Positions 9,384-17,654 of a DNA stretch of 59,050 bases are shown here, one piece after another; the first letter of the stretch is position 1, and every line of letters begins with the position of its first letter. Made by a program: the position numbers and the translations under genes. A model generated the notes under the pieces. That model was not told the origin of the DNA. It searched no databases and saw nothing but the letters and a program-made list of their open reading frames with translations. The stretch spans positions 1 to 59,050 of the forward strand of contig CAYMID010000002.1 of assembly GCA_964390625.1 (NCBI GenBank). The letters are read 5' to 3'. The DNA is from 2-12-FULL-41-16 sp964390625. Lineage in GTDB: Bacteria > Patescibacteriota > Patescibacteriia > Magasanikbacterales > UBA922.

Positions 9384-9728
9384 ATGCTCGCTGGTCCAGT
9401 AGTACATGGTGACGGAATTGGTAAAAAATTTGGCTGTCCAACCGCTAATTTGTCGTTGCGTCGCACGCAAGTGTCTTTACATTCAGGTGTTTATGCCGCG
9501 ACAGCAGTCTTGAATCGTAACACTCACAAGGCTGCTCTGGTAATTCAAGATAAGCCTTGGAAAATCGAGGTCCATTTGCTCGATTATGATGGGCCAGATT
9601 TTTATGGACAACACCTTTCGATTGAGCCGGTGCAAAAAGTCAGTGAAATTGAGGCCTATGATTCGGAAGATGAATTAAAAGAAAAAATCCAGGCAGACCT
9701 ACAGCTGGTGCGTGATTTTTTGCAATAG
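9384..9728 (+). CDS. Stand-alone riboflavin kinase
   Basis: Phosphorylates riboflavin to FMN. Only 114 aa: the C-terminal kinase domain of bacterial RibF without the N-terminal FAD synthetase half. Seen: GKKFGCPTANL (the G-x-P-T-A-N nucleotide/metal motif), SGVYAATAV, and EVHLLDYDG followed by FYGQ, with the typical final helix. It begins one base after the protease stop and one base before riboflavin synthase, forming a flavin cluster. FAD synthesis must come from a gene elsewhere, or this cell stops at FMN. Confidence 0.88.
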   Translation: MLAGPVVHGDGIGKKFGCPTANLSLRRTQVSLHSGVYAATAVLNRNTHKAALVIQDKPWKIEVHLLDYDGPDFYGQHLSIEPVQKVSEIEAYDSEDELKEKIQADLQLVRDFLQ

Positions 9729-9729
9729 T

Positions 9730-10350
9730 ATGTTTACTGGGATTGTTCAAGGAATAGGGAAGGTGGTAGGGCGCACAGATGCACCTGGTCTGATGCGGCT
9801 CGTAATTGCTTTGCCCGAAGTCACTATGTCGGCAGTGCACGTTGGTGCTAGCGTCTCGGTCGCAGGTGTGTGTTTGACGGTTGAATCGCAAACCGATGGT
9901 GCGCTGGTGTTTTCAATCATACAAGAAACTCTAAGCCGCACGAATTTGGGACAGCTTAAAGTCGGGGATAATGTAAATATTGAACGTGCGGCTAAATACG
10001 GCGATGAAATCGGTGGTCACCAAGTTTCGGGCCATGTGTTTGGGGTTGCTACAATTGCCGATATTAAAACACCGGTAAATAATCAGGTACTTACATTATC
10101 GTGTCCACAGGAGTGGTTTAAGTATATATTACCCAAAGGGTATGTTGCGCTGGATGGTGCGAGTTTAACAATTGTAAATCCTGATGCCGGGGCTGGTACA
10201 TTTGAAGTGCATTTAATCCCCGAAACATTGGCGATTACGACATTTGGCAAAAAGCAGGTCGGTGATTTGGTGAATGTGGAATTTGACGTCACTACTCAAG
10301 CAATTGTGGACACTACGGAACGTGTTTTAGCAGTTCAAAATAAATCATAA
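9730..10350 (+). CDS. ribE: Riboflavin synthase, alpha subunit type
   Basis: Dismutates two 6,7-dimethyl-8-ribityllumazine molecules to riboflavin plus the ribitylaminouracil precursor. 206 aa, usual length. The hallmark N-terminus MFTGIVQGIG starts at 9730; a longer frame upstream is discounted. Two lumazine-binding beta-barrel repeats are visible, each with a GASVSVAGVCLTV- or GYVALDGASLTIV-type strand pair. It lies between the kinase and lumazine synthase, so the last three steps to FMN are together. Confidence 0.93.
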   Translation: MFTGIVQGIGKVVGRTDAPGLMRLVIALPEVTMSAVHVGASVSVAGVCLTVESQTDGALVFSIIQETLSRTNLGQLKVGDNVNIERAAKYGDEIGGHQVSGHVFGVATIADIKTPVNNQVLTLSCPQEWFKYILPKGYVALDGASLTIVNPDAGAGTFEVHLIPETLAITTFGKKQVGDLVNVEFDVTTQAIVDTTERVLAVQNKS

Positions 10351-10360
10351 ATTTAAAAAT

Positions 10361-10825
10361 ATGAGCAAAGGTATTACGTTTCCAAAGCTAGCTGGTCGTA
10401 ATTTGAAAATCGGGATTGTAGTGGCGCGCTGGAATGCGCACATTACCGAGAATTTACGTTCGGGTTGTGAGCTTGCACTTGCTGGCGCTGGCGTGGTCAA
10501 GAAAAATATTTTTATTGTCGAAGCACCGGGCTCATTTGAATTACCATGTGCTACACAGCATTTGATCAAGTCTAAAAAGGTTGATGCTGTTATAGCAATT
10601 GGCTGCTTAATTAAGGGTGAGACCATGCACTTTGAATATTTGAGTGACGCTACCATCAACGGCCTCATGCGCGTTGGCCTCGACACAGGCAAACCAGTTG
10701 TGGCTGGTGTCCTCACGTGCTTAAACGAAAAACAAGCCGTGGCTCGCTCAACTGGCGATAATAACCACGGCTATGGGTGGGGCCTGACTGCCCTCGAAAT
10801 GGCCCTACTTACGAAGCGGAAATAA
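10361..10825 (+). CDS. ribH: 6,7-dimethyl-8-ribityllumazine synthase
   Basis: Condenses 5-amino-6-ribitylaminouracil with dihydroxybutanone phosphate. 154 aa. Family motifs: VVARWNAHIT, PGSFELP, AIGCLIKGETMHFEY (with the catalytic His), and a C-terminal helix with AVARS. The 3' end overlaps the convergent CofE-like gene by 17 bases. Genes for the earlier riboflavin steps (ribA, ribB, ribD) are not in this window. Confidence 0.93.
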   Translation: MSKGITFPKLAGRNLKIGIVVARWNAHITENLRSGCELALAGAGVVKKNIFIVEAPGSFELPCATQHLIKSKKVDAVIAIGCLIKGETMHFEYLSDATINGLMRVGLDTGKPVVAGVLTCLNEKQAVARSTGDNNHGYGWGLTALEMALLTKRK

Positions 10826-11513
10826 CTGGGCGAACAATACACACTGGTGTTTGTTCATTGGTCTGACCCAGTGGATTATCTTTGAAAATACCGGCCAAAA
10901 CATCGGTTGGAATAGCTTTGGTTGAGGTGCCGAGAATATTTACACCCAAGTCATTGGCGTCAATAATCACTACATCGTGATTAAGTGCGGTTTTGAATTC
11001 GCGTGCGACTTTGTGGGGATTTTTGGGCCCAAGCTTGGCGTATTTGTTGTATGGTGGAATGGTGTAATCGCATGGACCATCGATCGCCGCTACAGTGCGA
11101 CCAACGACGCGGTAAAACATACCGCGAATTCCAAATGGTTTGCAAATTAGGTGCACCAGAATGCCCGCGACAATACGAGTGTAGCCAACTTCGTTGAGTG
11201 CGAGTTGCATGGTCCAGGGACTACCCAGGCCAATGCCATATGGTGATTTGTACACTTTACCCGATAAATAGCGGGCGAGTGGGGTGACCTTGATATCATC
11301 AATGTGCCACGAGCGGCCCTGACTAATCGCCACAATTTTTTCACTCACAAAAATCAGGTCATTGGGCTGCAAAAACGGTCCAGCGCATTCGCGGATAATC
11401 GCAATTAAATCATCGCCTTTTTTTATTACCGGGGTTTTAACAGGGTAGCGTTCGTATTTCACCCCCTGCACTTCAATCACTAAATTTTTACCGGAGTTTG
11501 GCTGTGGATTCAT
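10809..11513 (-). CDS. CofE-like (F420-0:gamma-glutamyl ligase family) protein
   Basis: 234 aa, similar to the N-terminal ligase domain of CofE/FbiB, which in F420-making organisms adds glutamate to coenzyme F420-0. Seen: VKTPVI, GDDLIAII, NDLIFVSEK with IVAISQGR, a central GIRGMFYRVVGR and DGPCDY region, and VVIIDANDLGVNILG. No other F420 gene is visible here, and Patescibacteria are not known F420 producers to my knowledge, so the real substrate is probably different (inference). Located two bases after era on the same strand. Confidence 0.72.
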   Translation of the reverse strand: MNPQPNSGKNLVIEVQGVKYERYPVKTPVIKKGDDLIAIIRECAGPFLQPNDLIFVSEKIVAISQGRSWHIDDIKVTPLARYLSGKVYKSPYGIGLGSPWTMQLALNEVGYTRIVAGILVHLICKPFGIRGMFYRVVGRTVAAIDGPCDYTIPPYNKYAKLGPKNPHKVAREFKTALNHDVVIIDANDLGVNILGTSTKAIPTDVLAGIFKDNPLGQTNEQTPVCIVRPVISAS

Positions 11514-11515
11514 AA

Positions 11516-12367
11516 TTATTCCATGCGTTCGACCCAGTGTTTGTCGACTTCAACTTCGAGCTCCAGAAATACTTTTTTGTTAAGCGCTTGTTCTAATTCG
11601 CGACGCGCCAGCTGACCAATTTCCTTAATGCGTGCACCGCGTTCGCCAATAATAATGCGCTTGTAGCGTTCTTCGTCGGTCAGAATGCGAGCCGTAATTA
11701 CCATGACGTCTGGTTTGTCCTGGATATTATCGGTTTCAACAGTAATCGAGTATGGTACTTCTTTGTCGAGCACAGAAAAAACTTTTTCGCGAATCAATTC
11801 GGATACCCAAAAAAAGTTGTGCACATTGGTCAATTGTTCGGCTGGGTACATTGGTTCACCTTCGGGAAGCAAGGAAACAATTTTTTGTTTGAGTGGATCG
11901 ATGTGGCTACCGCGCAAGGCTGACAAACTAAAGACAGAGTCAAAGTTAGGGCCCCAAGCAGAATATTCGGCTTGGTGTTTGCGGTCAGCGGCTGGTAAAT
12001 CACTCTTGTTAATCACTAATACTTTGGGAATTTGTAGGTGGCGAATCAAGCCAAAGGTGTAGCGTTCCTCGGGGCCAATTTCGCGTGATGGGTCAACCAC
12101 GTACACAATGACGTCAACACCCTCGAGCGCTTCGGTGGCTTTGTTGATGAGCTTGGCGGTCAGAGAGCTTTTTTTGTCTTTAAAAATACCTGGTGTATCA
12201 ATAAACACTGCCTGACCCTCGGCAGTATTAACAACCCCATGAATAATGTCACGAGTCATTTGGGCGCGGAAGCTTGTGGCCGCGATTTTGGTGCCCACCA
12301 GCGTATTGAGCAGGGTGGATTTGCCCACGTTGGAGCGACCGATCAGAATGGCAAAACCAGATTTCAT
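11516..12367 (-). CDS. era: GTPase Era
   Basis: Ribosome-assembly GTPase that binds the 3' end of 16S rRNA. 283 aa starting at 12367 (MKSGFAILIG); further upstream in-frame sequence does not look like Era. G1 is GRSNVGKST, G3 DTPG, G4 NKSD and G5 SAL. The C-terminal KH domain holds ERGARIKEIG, matching GxxG. Upstream it faces rplI across 71 bp. Confidence 0.93.
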   Translation of the reverse strand: MKSGFAILIGRSNVGKSTLLNTLVGTKIAATSFRAQMTRDIIHGVVNTAEGQAVFIDTPGIFKDKKSSLTAKLINKATEALEGVDVIVYVVDPSREIGPEERYTFGLIRHLQIPKVLVINKSDLPAADRKHQAEYSAWGPNFDSVFSLSALRGSHIDPLKQKIVSLLPEGEPMYPAEQLTNVHNFFWVSELIREKVFSVLDKEVPYSITVETDNIQDKPDVMVITARILTDEERYKRIIIGERGARIKEIGQLARRELEQALNKKVFLELEVEVDKHWVERME

Positions 12368-12401
12368 AATTTTCGCTAAATAATGGGCATTATACCGCAT
12401 A

Positions 12402-12430
12402 TTTACAGTTTTGGCAATCCCCGCTATACT
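12402..12430 (+). promoter_or_regulatory. Sigma-70 promoter of rplI
   Basis: TTTACA (12402-12407), 17 bp spacer, TATACT (12425-12430). The ATG begins only 8 nt after the -10 box, so the mRNA has almost no leader. Confidence 0.75.
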
Positions 12431-12438
12431 AGTTCGGT

Positions 12439-12885
12439 ATGAAGGTGATTTTTTTGGCAAATGTGCCGGGAACGGCCAAAAAAGGCGATATTAAAGAGGT
12501 TTCGGATGGTTACGCCCGCAATTTCTTGTTCGTCAAAAATTTGGCCAAACCAGCCTCGTCTGGGGCGGTCCAGCAACTTCACGCTCAGACTGCTCGGGCA
12601 GAGCGCGAATCAGCCGAGGAATTGCGCCGGTTCCAGCGTGATGCTGCTAGGCTCGATGGGCAAGAGTTGTATGTAGAAGAAAAAACTACACCCGATGGTA
12701 AACTCTACGCCGCCGTCGGCTCAGCCCGCTTGGCCGCAATGATTAAGGCACAGATTGGACTAATCATTAGCCCAAAACATATCACCACCCCAAAGCCAAT
12801 TAAAAATATCGGACAACATCAGATTACCGTCAGTTTTCCCCACGGCTTGGTCGCCGAACTGTCGGTAACGGTGTCTGCTACTTAA
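12439..12885 (+). CDS. rplI: 50S ribosomal protein L9
   Basis: bL9, 148 aa, normal length. The N-terminal 23S-binding domain shows VIFLANVPGTAKKGDIKEV and DGYARNFL. It is followed by the long connecting helix (AQTARAERESAEELRR) and the C-terminal domain with LYAAVGSARLA and ISPKHI. bL9 has been reported missing in some CPR lineages, so its presence has some taxonomic use. Preceded by a strong promoter and no ribosome site; followed by a hairpin before pyrG. Confidence 0.93.
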   Translation: MKVIFLANVPGTAKKGDIKEVSDGYARNFLFVKNLAKPASSGAVQQLHAQTARAERESAEELRRFQRDAARLDGQELYVEEKTTPDGKLYAAVGSARLAAMIKAQIGLIISPKHITTPKPIKNIGQHQITVSFPHGLVAELSVTVSAT

Positions 12886-12887
12886 GG

Positions 12888-12919
12888 TCCCCATAACTGG
12901 GGATTTTATTTTTTTATTT
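12888..12919 (+). terminator. Terminator-like hairpin directly upstream of pyrG
   Basis: Stem TCCCC (12888-12892) and GGGGA (12899-12903), loop ATAACT, then a T-rich tail up to 12919, four bases from the pyrG ATG. It may simply end rplI transcripts, or it may sit in the pyrG leader as an attenuator. Confidence 0.65.
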
Positions 12920-12922
12920 TGT

Positions 12923-14551
12923 ATGACTAAACCAAAATCAAAATTTATTTTTGTGGTGGGCGGTGTTTTGTCTGGGGTGGGAAAGGGCGTGACGACAGCC
13001 TCGTTAGGTGCAATTTTTAAAGCCAAAGGATTAACCGTAACTGCCCTTAAGGCTGACCCATATGTTAACGTTGATGCTGGAACCATGAATCCAATTGAAC
13101 ATGGCGAAGTGTTTGTGACTGATGATGGCGATGAAACAGATCAAGACATGGGCAATTACGAACGTTTTTTGGACGTGGATCTGAGTTCGAACGAGTATAT
13201 GACCACGGGGCGCGTGTATCAAACCGTGATCAATAACGAACGGGCCATGAAGTACCAAGGGCGTTGCGTGCAAGTGGTGCCCCATATTCCCGAAGAAATT
13301 ATTCGTCGTATCAAGACAGCTGCCAGTGCGCATAAAGCTGATATTACGATTATTGAAATTGGTGGTACTGTGGGTGAGTATGAAAATATTTTGTTTTTGG
13401 AAGCGGCTCGCATGATGAAGTTGGCTGATCCAACCAGTGTGGCGTTTGTGTTGGTTAGCTATTTACCAACCCCGTCGCACTTGGGAGAAATGAAAACCAA
13501 ACCAACACAACATGCAGCTCGTGCTCTGAACAGCGCGGGAATTAACGCGGATATTATTATTGCGCGTGGTCAACAAATACTCGATAAGCCACGGCTAGAA
13601 AAATTGGCGGTTTTTTGCGGAGTGCGACCTGAACATTGTATTTCAGCCCCAGATGTGGCGTCTATTTATCAAATCCCCGTGGTTTTAGAAGACCAGGGTT
13701 TGGGTAATAAATTACTGCACATTTTGGGTGTAAAGTCGCGGACGACCAACCTTAAGCCTTGGTCAGATTTTGTTCGTAAAATTGATAAATCAAACCAAGA
13801 AGTAAAAATTGCCGTGGTTGGTAAATATTTTGCCACTGGTAACTTTACGTTGGCTGATTCGTATCATTCGGTGATCGAAGCAATTAAACACGCGGCGTGG
13901 TGGCATGGCCGTAAACCCGTATTAACCTGGATTGACTCCGAGGATTACGAGCGCAACCCTCGGGCAGTTAAAAATTTGGCACAATACGATGGTTTAATTG
14001 TGCCCGGTGGATTTGGCACGCGCGGCATTGAAGGAATAATTGCGGCCATTAAGTATGCACGGGAACACAAGTTGCCATATCTGGGAATTTGTTATGGTAT
14101 GCAACTGGCGTCGATCGAATTTGTACGCCATGTATTAGGTAATAAGGCTGCGCACACTGTGGAGGTCGATCCCAAAACCACCGAGCCAGTCATTCATATT
14201 AATCCAGTCCAAGCTAAAAACGTACAAACCAACCGGTATGGCGGTACTATGCGTTTAGGAGCTTATGATTGCGCACTCCGTCGTGATACAAAGACGCGTG
14301 CTGCCTATGGTGCAGACTTAATTTCCGAACGCCACCGCCACCGTTACGAGTTTAATAATAAGTATCGCGAAGCCATGGATCGGGCGGGCCTTGAGGTGGT
14401 CGGGATTAATCCAGAGACAGATCTGGTGGAAATTGTTGAATTACGTAATCATCCGTTTTTTGTGGGCACGCAGTTCCACCCTGAATTTAAGTCGCGCCCA
14501 ATGCGTCCACACCCACTCTTCCGTGATTTTATCAAGGCAGCGTTGCGTTAG
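12923..14551 (+). CDS. pyrG: CTP synthase
   Basis: Makes CTP from UTP, ATP and glutamine. 542 aa, full length. The N-terminal synthetase domain has FVVGGVLSGVGKGVTTASLG (P-loop) and NVDAGTMNP; the C-terminal class I glutamine amidotransferase has PGGFGTRG, the nucleophile Cys in LGICYGMQ, and HPEFKSRP with the His/Glu of the triad. No Shine-Dalgarno precedes the ATG, which lies 20 nt after the hairpin described above. No clear separate promoter was found. Confidence 0.96.
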   Translation: MTKPKSKFIFVVGGVLSGVGKGVTTASLGAIFKAKGLTVTALKADPYVNVDAGTMNPIEHGEVFVTDDGDETDQDMGNYERFLDVDLSSNEYMTTGRVYQTVINNERAMKYQGRCVQVVPHIPEEIIRRIKTAASAHKADITIIEIGGTVGEYENILFLEAARMMKLADPTSVAFVLVSYLPTPSHLGEMKTKPTQHAARALNSAGINADIIIARGQQILDKPRLEKLAVFCGVRPEHCISAPDVASIYQIPVVLEDQGLGNKLLHILGVKSRTTNLKPWSDFVRKIDKSNQEVKIAVVGKYFATGNFTLADSYHSVIEAIKHAAWWHGRKPVLTWIDSEDYERNPRAVKNLAQYDGLIVPGGFGTRGIEGIIAAIKYAREHKLPYLGICYGMQLASIEFVRHVLGNKAAHTVEVDPKTTEPVIHINPVQAKNVQTNRYGGTMRLGAYDCALRRDTKTRAAYGADLISERHRHRYEFNNKYREAMDRAGLEVVGINPETDLVEIVELRNHPFFVGTQFHPEFKSRPMRPHPLFRDFIKAALR

Positions 14552-14561
14552 CGAACTTTAA

Positions 14562-14590
14562 TTGCATTTTTAGCGTAAATCAGGTACGCT
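14562..14590 (+). promoter_or_regulatory. Promoter of the phospholipase D-type gene
   Basis: TTGCAT (14562-14567), 17 bp spacer, TACGCT (14585-14590). The ATG at 14600 follows after 9 nt, again implying a leaderless mRNA. The -10 is a weak match. Confidence 0.55.
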
Positions 14591-14599
14591 AATTTTGCT

Positions 14600-15691
14600 A
14601 TGGCTTCATCTGAATATAAAATTTATAGCACTACCAAAGCTGCGTGGGAAGCAATGTTTACCGCCCTCAAAACCGCCCAAAAATCAATTTACTGGGAGGT
14701 TTACATGTTTTTGGACGATACAGCGGGGCACCAATTTTTTGATTTGCTGGTGGCCAAGGCGCAGGCTGGCGTAGATGTTAAATTGATTATTGATTACTGG
14801 GGTAGTTTTGGTTTGTCCAGCAAGCGAGTGGCTGAGTTACGTGTGCAAGGAATTGATATTCGGTTTTTTGAAGACCGTTCGCGACGCACCTTGGTGTGGT
14901 GGGGTTTGTTTTCGTCGCGCACACATCGTAAACTGTTGATTGTTGATGAAAAAATTGGTTTTGTGGGCGGAGTAAACGTGGGTAATGAAATGCGTGATTG
15001 GCTCGATATTCACGTGGCTTTGCGTGGCAAAGCAGTACGTTCGTTGCTGCGTTCGTTTGCAAAATCATACATTCGGTGTGGTGGGCAACGCGAAGCAGTG
15101 GTTGATTTATTTAAGTACAAGACGCGTGTTAAAAGTGATACGATTGACATCGTGACTGACCAACCAAATTTGACCAAGTCGCATGTAAAGAAAAAATACG
15201 TGGAGGCTTTGTTAAAAGCGCGTGAACGGGTGATTTTGTTTTCACCGTATTATTTTCCTGACAAAACATTTTTGAATGCCTTGTGGCAGGCCAAGAAAAA
15301 AGGGGTTCGCGTTGATTTGCTGATTCCGTTCCGGACTGATTTGCGGCTAGCGAGTTACGCGGCGTACGCCTGGTTTTCGTTAATGAAAACACTGGGTGTA
15401 CATGTGCACCTAATGCCCAAAATGATGCACGGTAAGGGGGTTATCAAAGATGATGATTGGGCCTTGGTGGGTAGTAGCAACATTGATTTGAATAGTTTTC
15501 ATTTTAATCACGAAATGAATGTGCGTTTGCGCGATAAGCGCGCCGTGCGCAAATTGACCCGGATTTTGACCCAATGGATCCGCTTAGCCGAGCCATTGGA
15601 CCAAGCTAAATGGGAAAAACGCGGCCGGTGGCAGCGTTTTAAAGAGTGGGTGGCCCTGACTTTGTTTAAGTTTTGGTTTGGTGAACACTAA
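14600..15691 (+). CDS. Phospholipase D superfamily protein, cardiolipin synthase-like
   Basis: Two HKD motifs identify the superfamily: HRKLLIVDEKIGFVGGVN around residues 112-130 and HGKGVIKDDDWALVGSSN around 276-293. At 363 aa with both motifs it matches a ClsB-like synthase that joins two phosphatidylglycerols. It lacks the N-terminal membrane helices of ClsA. The basic C-terminus may bind membrane. Its 3' end overlaps tsaE on the other strand by 26 bp. Nuclease activity is an alternative. Confidence 0.82.
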   Translation: MASSEYKIYSTTKAAWEAMFTALKTAQKSIYWEVYMFLDDTAGHQFFDLLVAKAQAGVDVKLIIDYWGSFGLSSKRVAELRVQGIDIRFFEDRSRRTLVWWGLFSSRTHRKLLIVDEKIGFVGGVNVGNEMRDWLDIHVALRGKAVRSLLRSFAKSYIRCGGQREAVVDLFKYKTRVKSDTIDIVTDQPNLTKSHVKKKYVEALLKARERVILFSPYYFPDKTFLNALWQAKKKGVRVDLLIPFRTDLRLASYAAYAWFSLMKTLGVHVHLMPKMMHGKGVIKDDDWALVGSSNIDLNSFHFNHEMNVRLRDKRAVRKLTRILTQWIRLAEPLDQAKWEKRGRWQRFKEWVALTLFKFWFGEH

Positions 15692-16106
15692 TGAGGCGGC
15701 CCCCGTCTGGCTGGTGGGTGAACGTGACTGCGGTCACGTTTTTAGTTTGCAAAAAAGGCGCGGCTAGTTCGGGCCATTCAATTACACTGAGTGTATCAGG
15801 TGCACCTACAAAATCTTCAATCCCAATACCGAGCAATTCATCAAGCGATTTGAGGCGATAGGTATCAATGTGTACGAGTCGTTTGATAGTGGGGTGGGTA
15901 GTTTCGTATACGTTCATGATCGCAAACGTTGGGCTTACGATTTCCTTGGTAACGCCTAAGTATTCGGCCACACCTTTGGTAAACGTGGTTTTGCCTGCCC
16001 CTAAATCGCCGGTGAGTGTGATTACGCCGCCAGCCTGGCACTGGGCGGTTAACTCACTGGCGATCGCTTTGGTGTCGGCATCAGAGTGTGAAAGGTGTGC
16101 AATCAT
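15666..16106 (-). CDS. tsaE: tRNA threonylcarbamoyladenosine biosynthesis ATPase TsaE
   Basis: Part of the TsaBDE complex that makes t6A37 in tRNAs reading ANN codons. 146 aa, family length. P-loop GDLGAGKTTFTKG at about residue 34, SPTF motif, HIDTYRL with the conserved Asp, and a VIEWPE motif. Two bases separate it from glyA on the same strand, so the two are probably co-transcribed. Confidence 0.93.
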   Translation of the reverse strand: MIAHLSHSDADTKAIASELTAQCQAGGVITLTGDLGAGKTTFTKGVAEYLGVTKEIVSPTFAIMNVYETTHPTIKRLVHIDTYRLKSLDELLGIGIEDFVGAPDTLSVIEWPELAAPFLQTKNVTAVTFTHQPDGGRLISVHQTKT

Positions 16107-16108
16107 AT

Positions 16109-17356
16109 TTACACTAAGCCAGGGTAGAGGGGGAATTTAGTGGTTAATTCGCGGACTGAGGCACGAATGCGTGCGAGCACGGTTTCGTCGGTGTGATTCA
16201 TAATTGCCTCACGAATCCATTCGGCAATTTGGACCATTTCGGCTTCCTTCATCCCGCGGGTGGTGAGTGCTGGCGTGCCCAGGCGAATACCGGATGGGTC
16301 CATTGGTGAGCGAGGATCATCGGGGATCATGTTTTTGTTAACCGTAATCCCGGCTTTGTCGAGCGCTGCTTGTGCTTCTTTGCCCGATAGGCCCTGTGGT
16401 GTCACATCAATCAACAGTAGGTGATTATCAGTGCCGCCAAACATTAAACGCCAACCAAATTCGGTAAATTTTTGTTCCAAGGTTTTGGCATTGGCGCGAA
16501 TTTGACGTGCATACTCTTTGAACTCTGGTTGGAGTGCTTCTTTTAACGCAATCGCGAGGCCGGCAATGTTATTTTCGTGTGGGCCGCCCTGTAAACCAGG
16601 GAACACTGATTTATCGATTTGTTTAGCCCATTTTTCCTTGCACATAATCATGCCCCCACGTGGGCCGCGCAAAGTTTTGTGAGTGGTGGTGCTGACGATG
16701 TCGAAAATGGGAACGGGGTTATTCATTTGTCCGCCAGCGATTAACCCGGCAATGTGCGCAATATCAGCCATGGTGATTGCACCCACTTCGTCGGCAATCT
16801 TTTTTACTGCCGTGTAATCAATCTCGCGCGAATACGCACTGTAGCCAACCAAAATTAACTTTGGTTTGTGTTCTAGGGCCATGGCGCGCAAATTCTCTAA
16901 ATCAATTTTACCCTGCGCATCGGTTTTGTAACGAATAAAATTAAATACTTTGGCCATGTGAGTCACTGGGTGACCATGGGTTAAGTGGCCACCGTGCGAT
17001 AAATCCATGCCTAAAATCGTGTCACCAGGTTCGAGTAAGGCAAAATAAACAGCCACATTGGCTGGTGCGCCCGAGAGGGGCTGCACGTTCACATGTTCGG
17101 CGCCAAATAATTGCTTGGCGCGGTCAATCGCCAATTGTTCAACGACATCAACATTTTCGCAACCACCATAGTAGCGTTTGCCGGGATAACCCTCGGAATA
17201 TTTATTGGTGAGCACCGAACCAAGCGCCTCGAGGACTGCTGGTGAGACAAAATTTTCCGAAGGGATCATTTCTAGGCTTGATTCCTGGCGTTCACGTTCG
17301 TGGGTAATCGCGTTTTTAATGTCTGGGTCAAAATTTGTGAGAGAAATTTGGTTCAT
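16109..17356 (-). CDS. glyA: Serine hydroxymethyltransferase
   Basis: PLP enzyme converting serine and tetrahydrofolate to glycine and methylene-THF. 415 aa, normal. Motifs: EMIPSENFVSP near the N-terminus, KRYYGGCENVD, DLSHGGHLTHG, and the PLP lysine in STTTHKTLRGPRGG. Together with folD (43918-44778) it supplies one-carbon units. The start lies next to the assembly gap; the first bases of the gene are repeated on the other side of the gap (17481-17511), which is an artefact, not a second gene. Confidence 0.95.
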   Translation of the reverse strand: MNQISLTNFDPDIKNAITHERERQESSLEMIPSENFVSPAVLEALGSVLTNKYSEGYPGKRYYGGCENVDVVEQLAIDRAKQLFGAEHVNVQPLSGAPANVAVYFALLEPGDTILGMDLSHGGHLTHGHPVTHMAKVFNFIRYKTDAQGKIDLENLRAMALEHKPKLILVGYSAYSREIDYTAVKKIADEVGAITMADIAHIAGLIAGGQMNNPVPIFDIVSTTTHKTLRGPRGGMIMCKEKWAKQIDKSVFPGLQGGPHENNIAGLAIALKEALQPEFKEYARQIRANAKTLEQKFTEFGWRLMFGGTDNHLLLIDVTPQGLSGKEAQAALDKAGITVNKNMIPDDPRSPMDPSGIRLGTPALTTRGMKEAEMVQIAEWIREAIMNHTDETVLARIRASVRELTTKFPLYPGLV

Positions 17357-17380
17357 AGGTTTGTTTTGGTAAATAAAAAA
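17326..17380. repeat. 55-bp left copy of the sequence flanking the assembly gap
   Basis: These 55 bases, ending at the first N, are identical to 17481-17535 immediately after the Ns. They include the glyA start codon. Confidence 0.95.
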
Positions 17381-17480
17381 NNNNNNNNNNNNNNNNNNNN
17401 NNNNNNNNNNNNNNNNNNNNNNNNNNNNNNNNNNNNNNNNNNNNNNNNNNNNNNNNNNNNNNNNNNNNNNNNNNNNNNNN
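17381..17480. other. Assembly gap of 100 N, probably spurious
   Basis: Exactly 100 N joined between two identical 55-bp ends. The contigs most likely overlap by 55 bp, so the true sequence should have one copy and no gap. Confidence 0.95.
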
Positions 17481-17535
17481 GGTCAAAATTTGTGAGAGAA
17501 ATTTGGTTCATAGGTTTGTTTTGGTAAATAAAAAA
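17481..17535. repeat. 55-bp right copy of the sequence flanking the assembly gap
   Basis: Identical to 17326-17380. A 55-nt overlap equals a common de Bruijn k-mer size, which points to two unmerged contig ends. Confidence 0.95.
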
Positions 17536-17556
17536 CGGCCTTTTGGCTGGTTTTTA
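17525..17556 (-). promoter_or_regulatory. Terminator-like hairpin in the glyA leader
   Basis: On the minus strand a stem (17545-17549 with 17536-17540, one G-U pair, loop of four A) is followed by a U-run and then, about 24 nt on, the glyA ATG. No minus-strand gene lies upstream to be terminated, since rarA diverges, so an attenuator is possible. The stem is short. Confidence 0.45.
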
Positions 17557-17654
17557 TTTAAATTCTAAGGATTCGAAGATCATATTTTAGCCTTATTTTA
17601 GGGGTTCAATTGGTTCTGGATATATGGTACCATTACTTAATTAACCCTGCAATT

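Noticed and set aside
9300..9384. FMN riboswitch before the riboflavin genes
   Set aside because: Only one base separates the kinase gene from the preceding protease gene, leaving no room for an aptamer.
17300..17527. Open frame running through the N gap on the plus strand
   Set aside because: Its middle is only undetermined bases and both ends are the same 55-bp sequence antisense to glyA.
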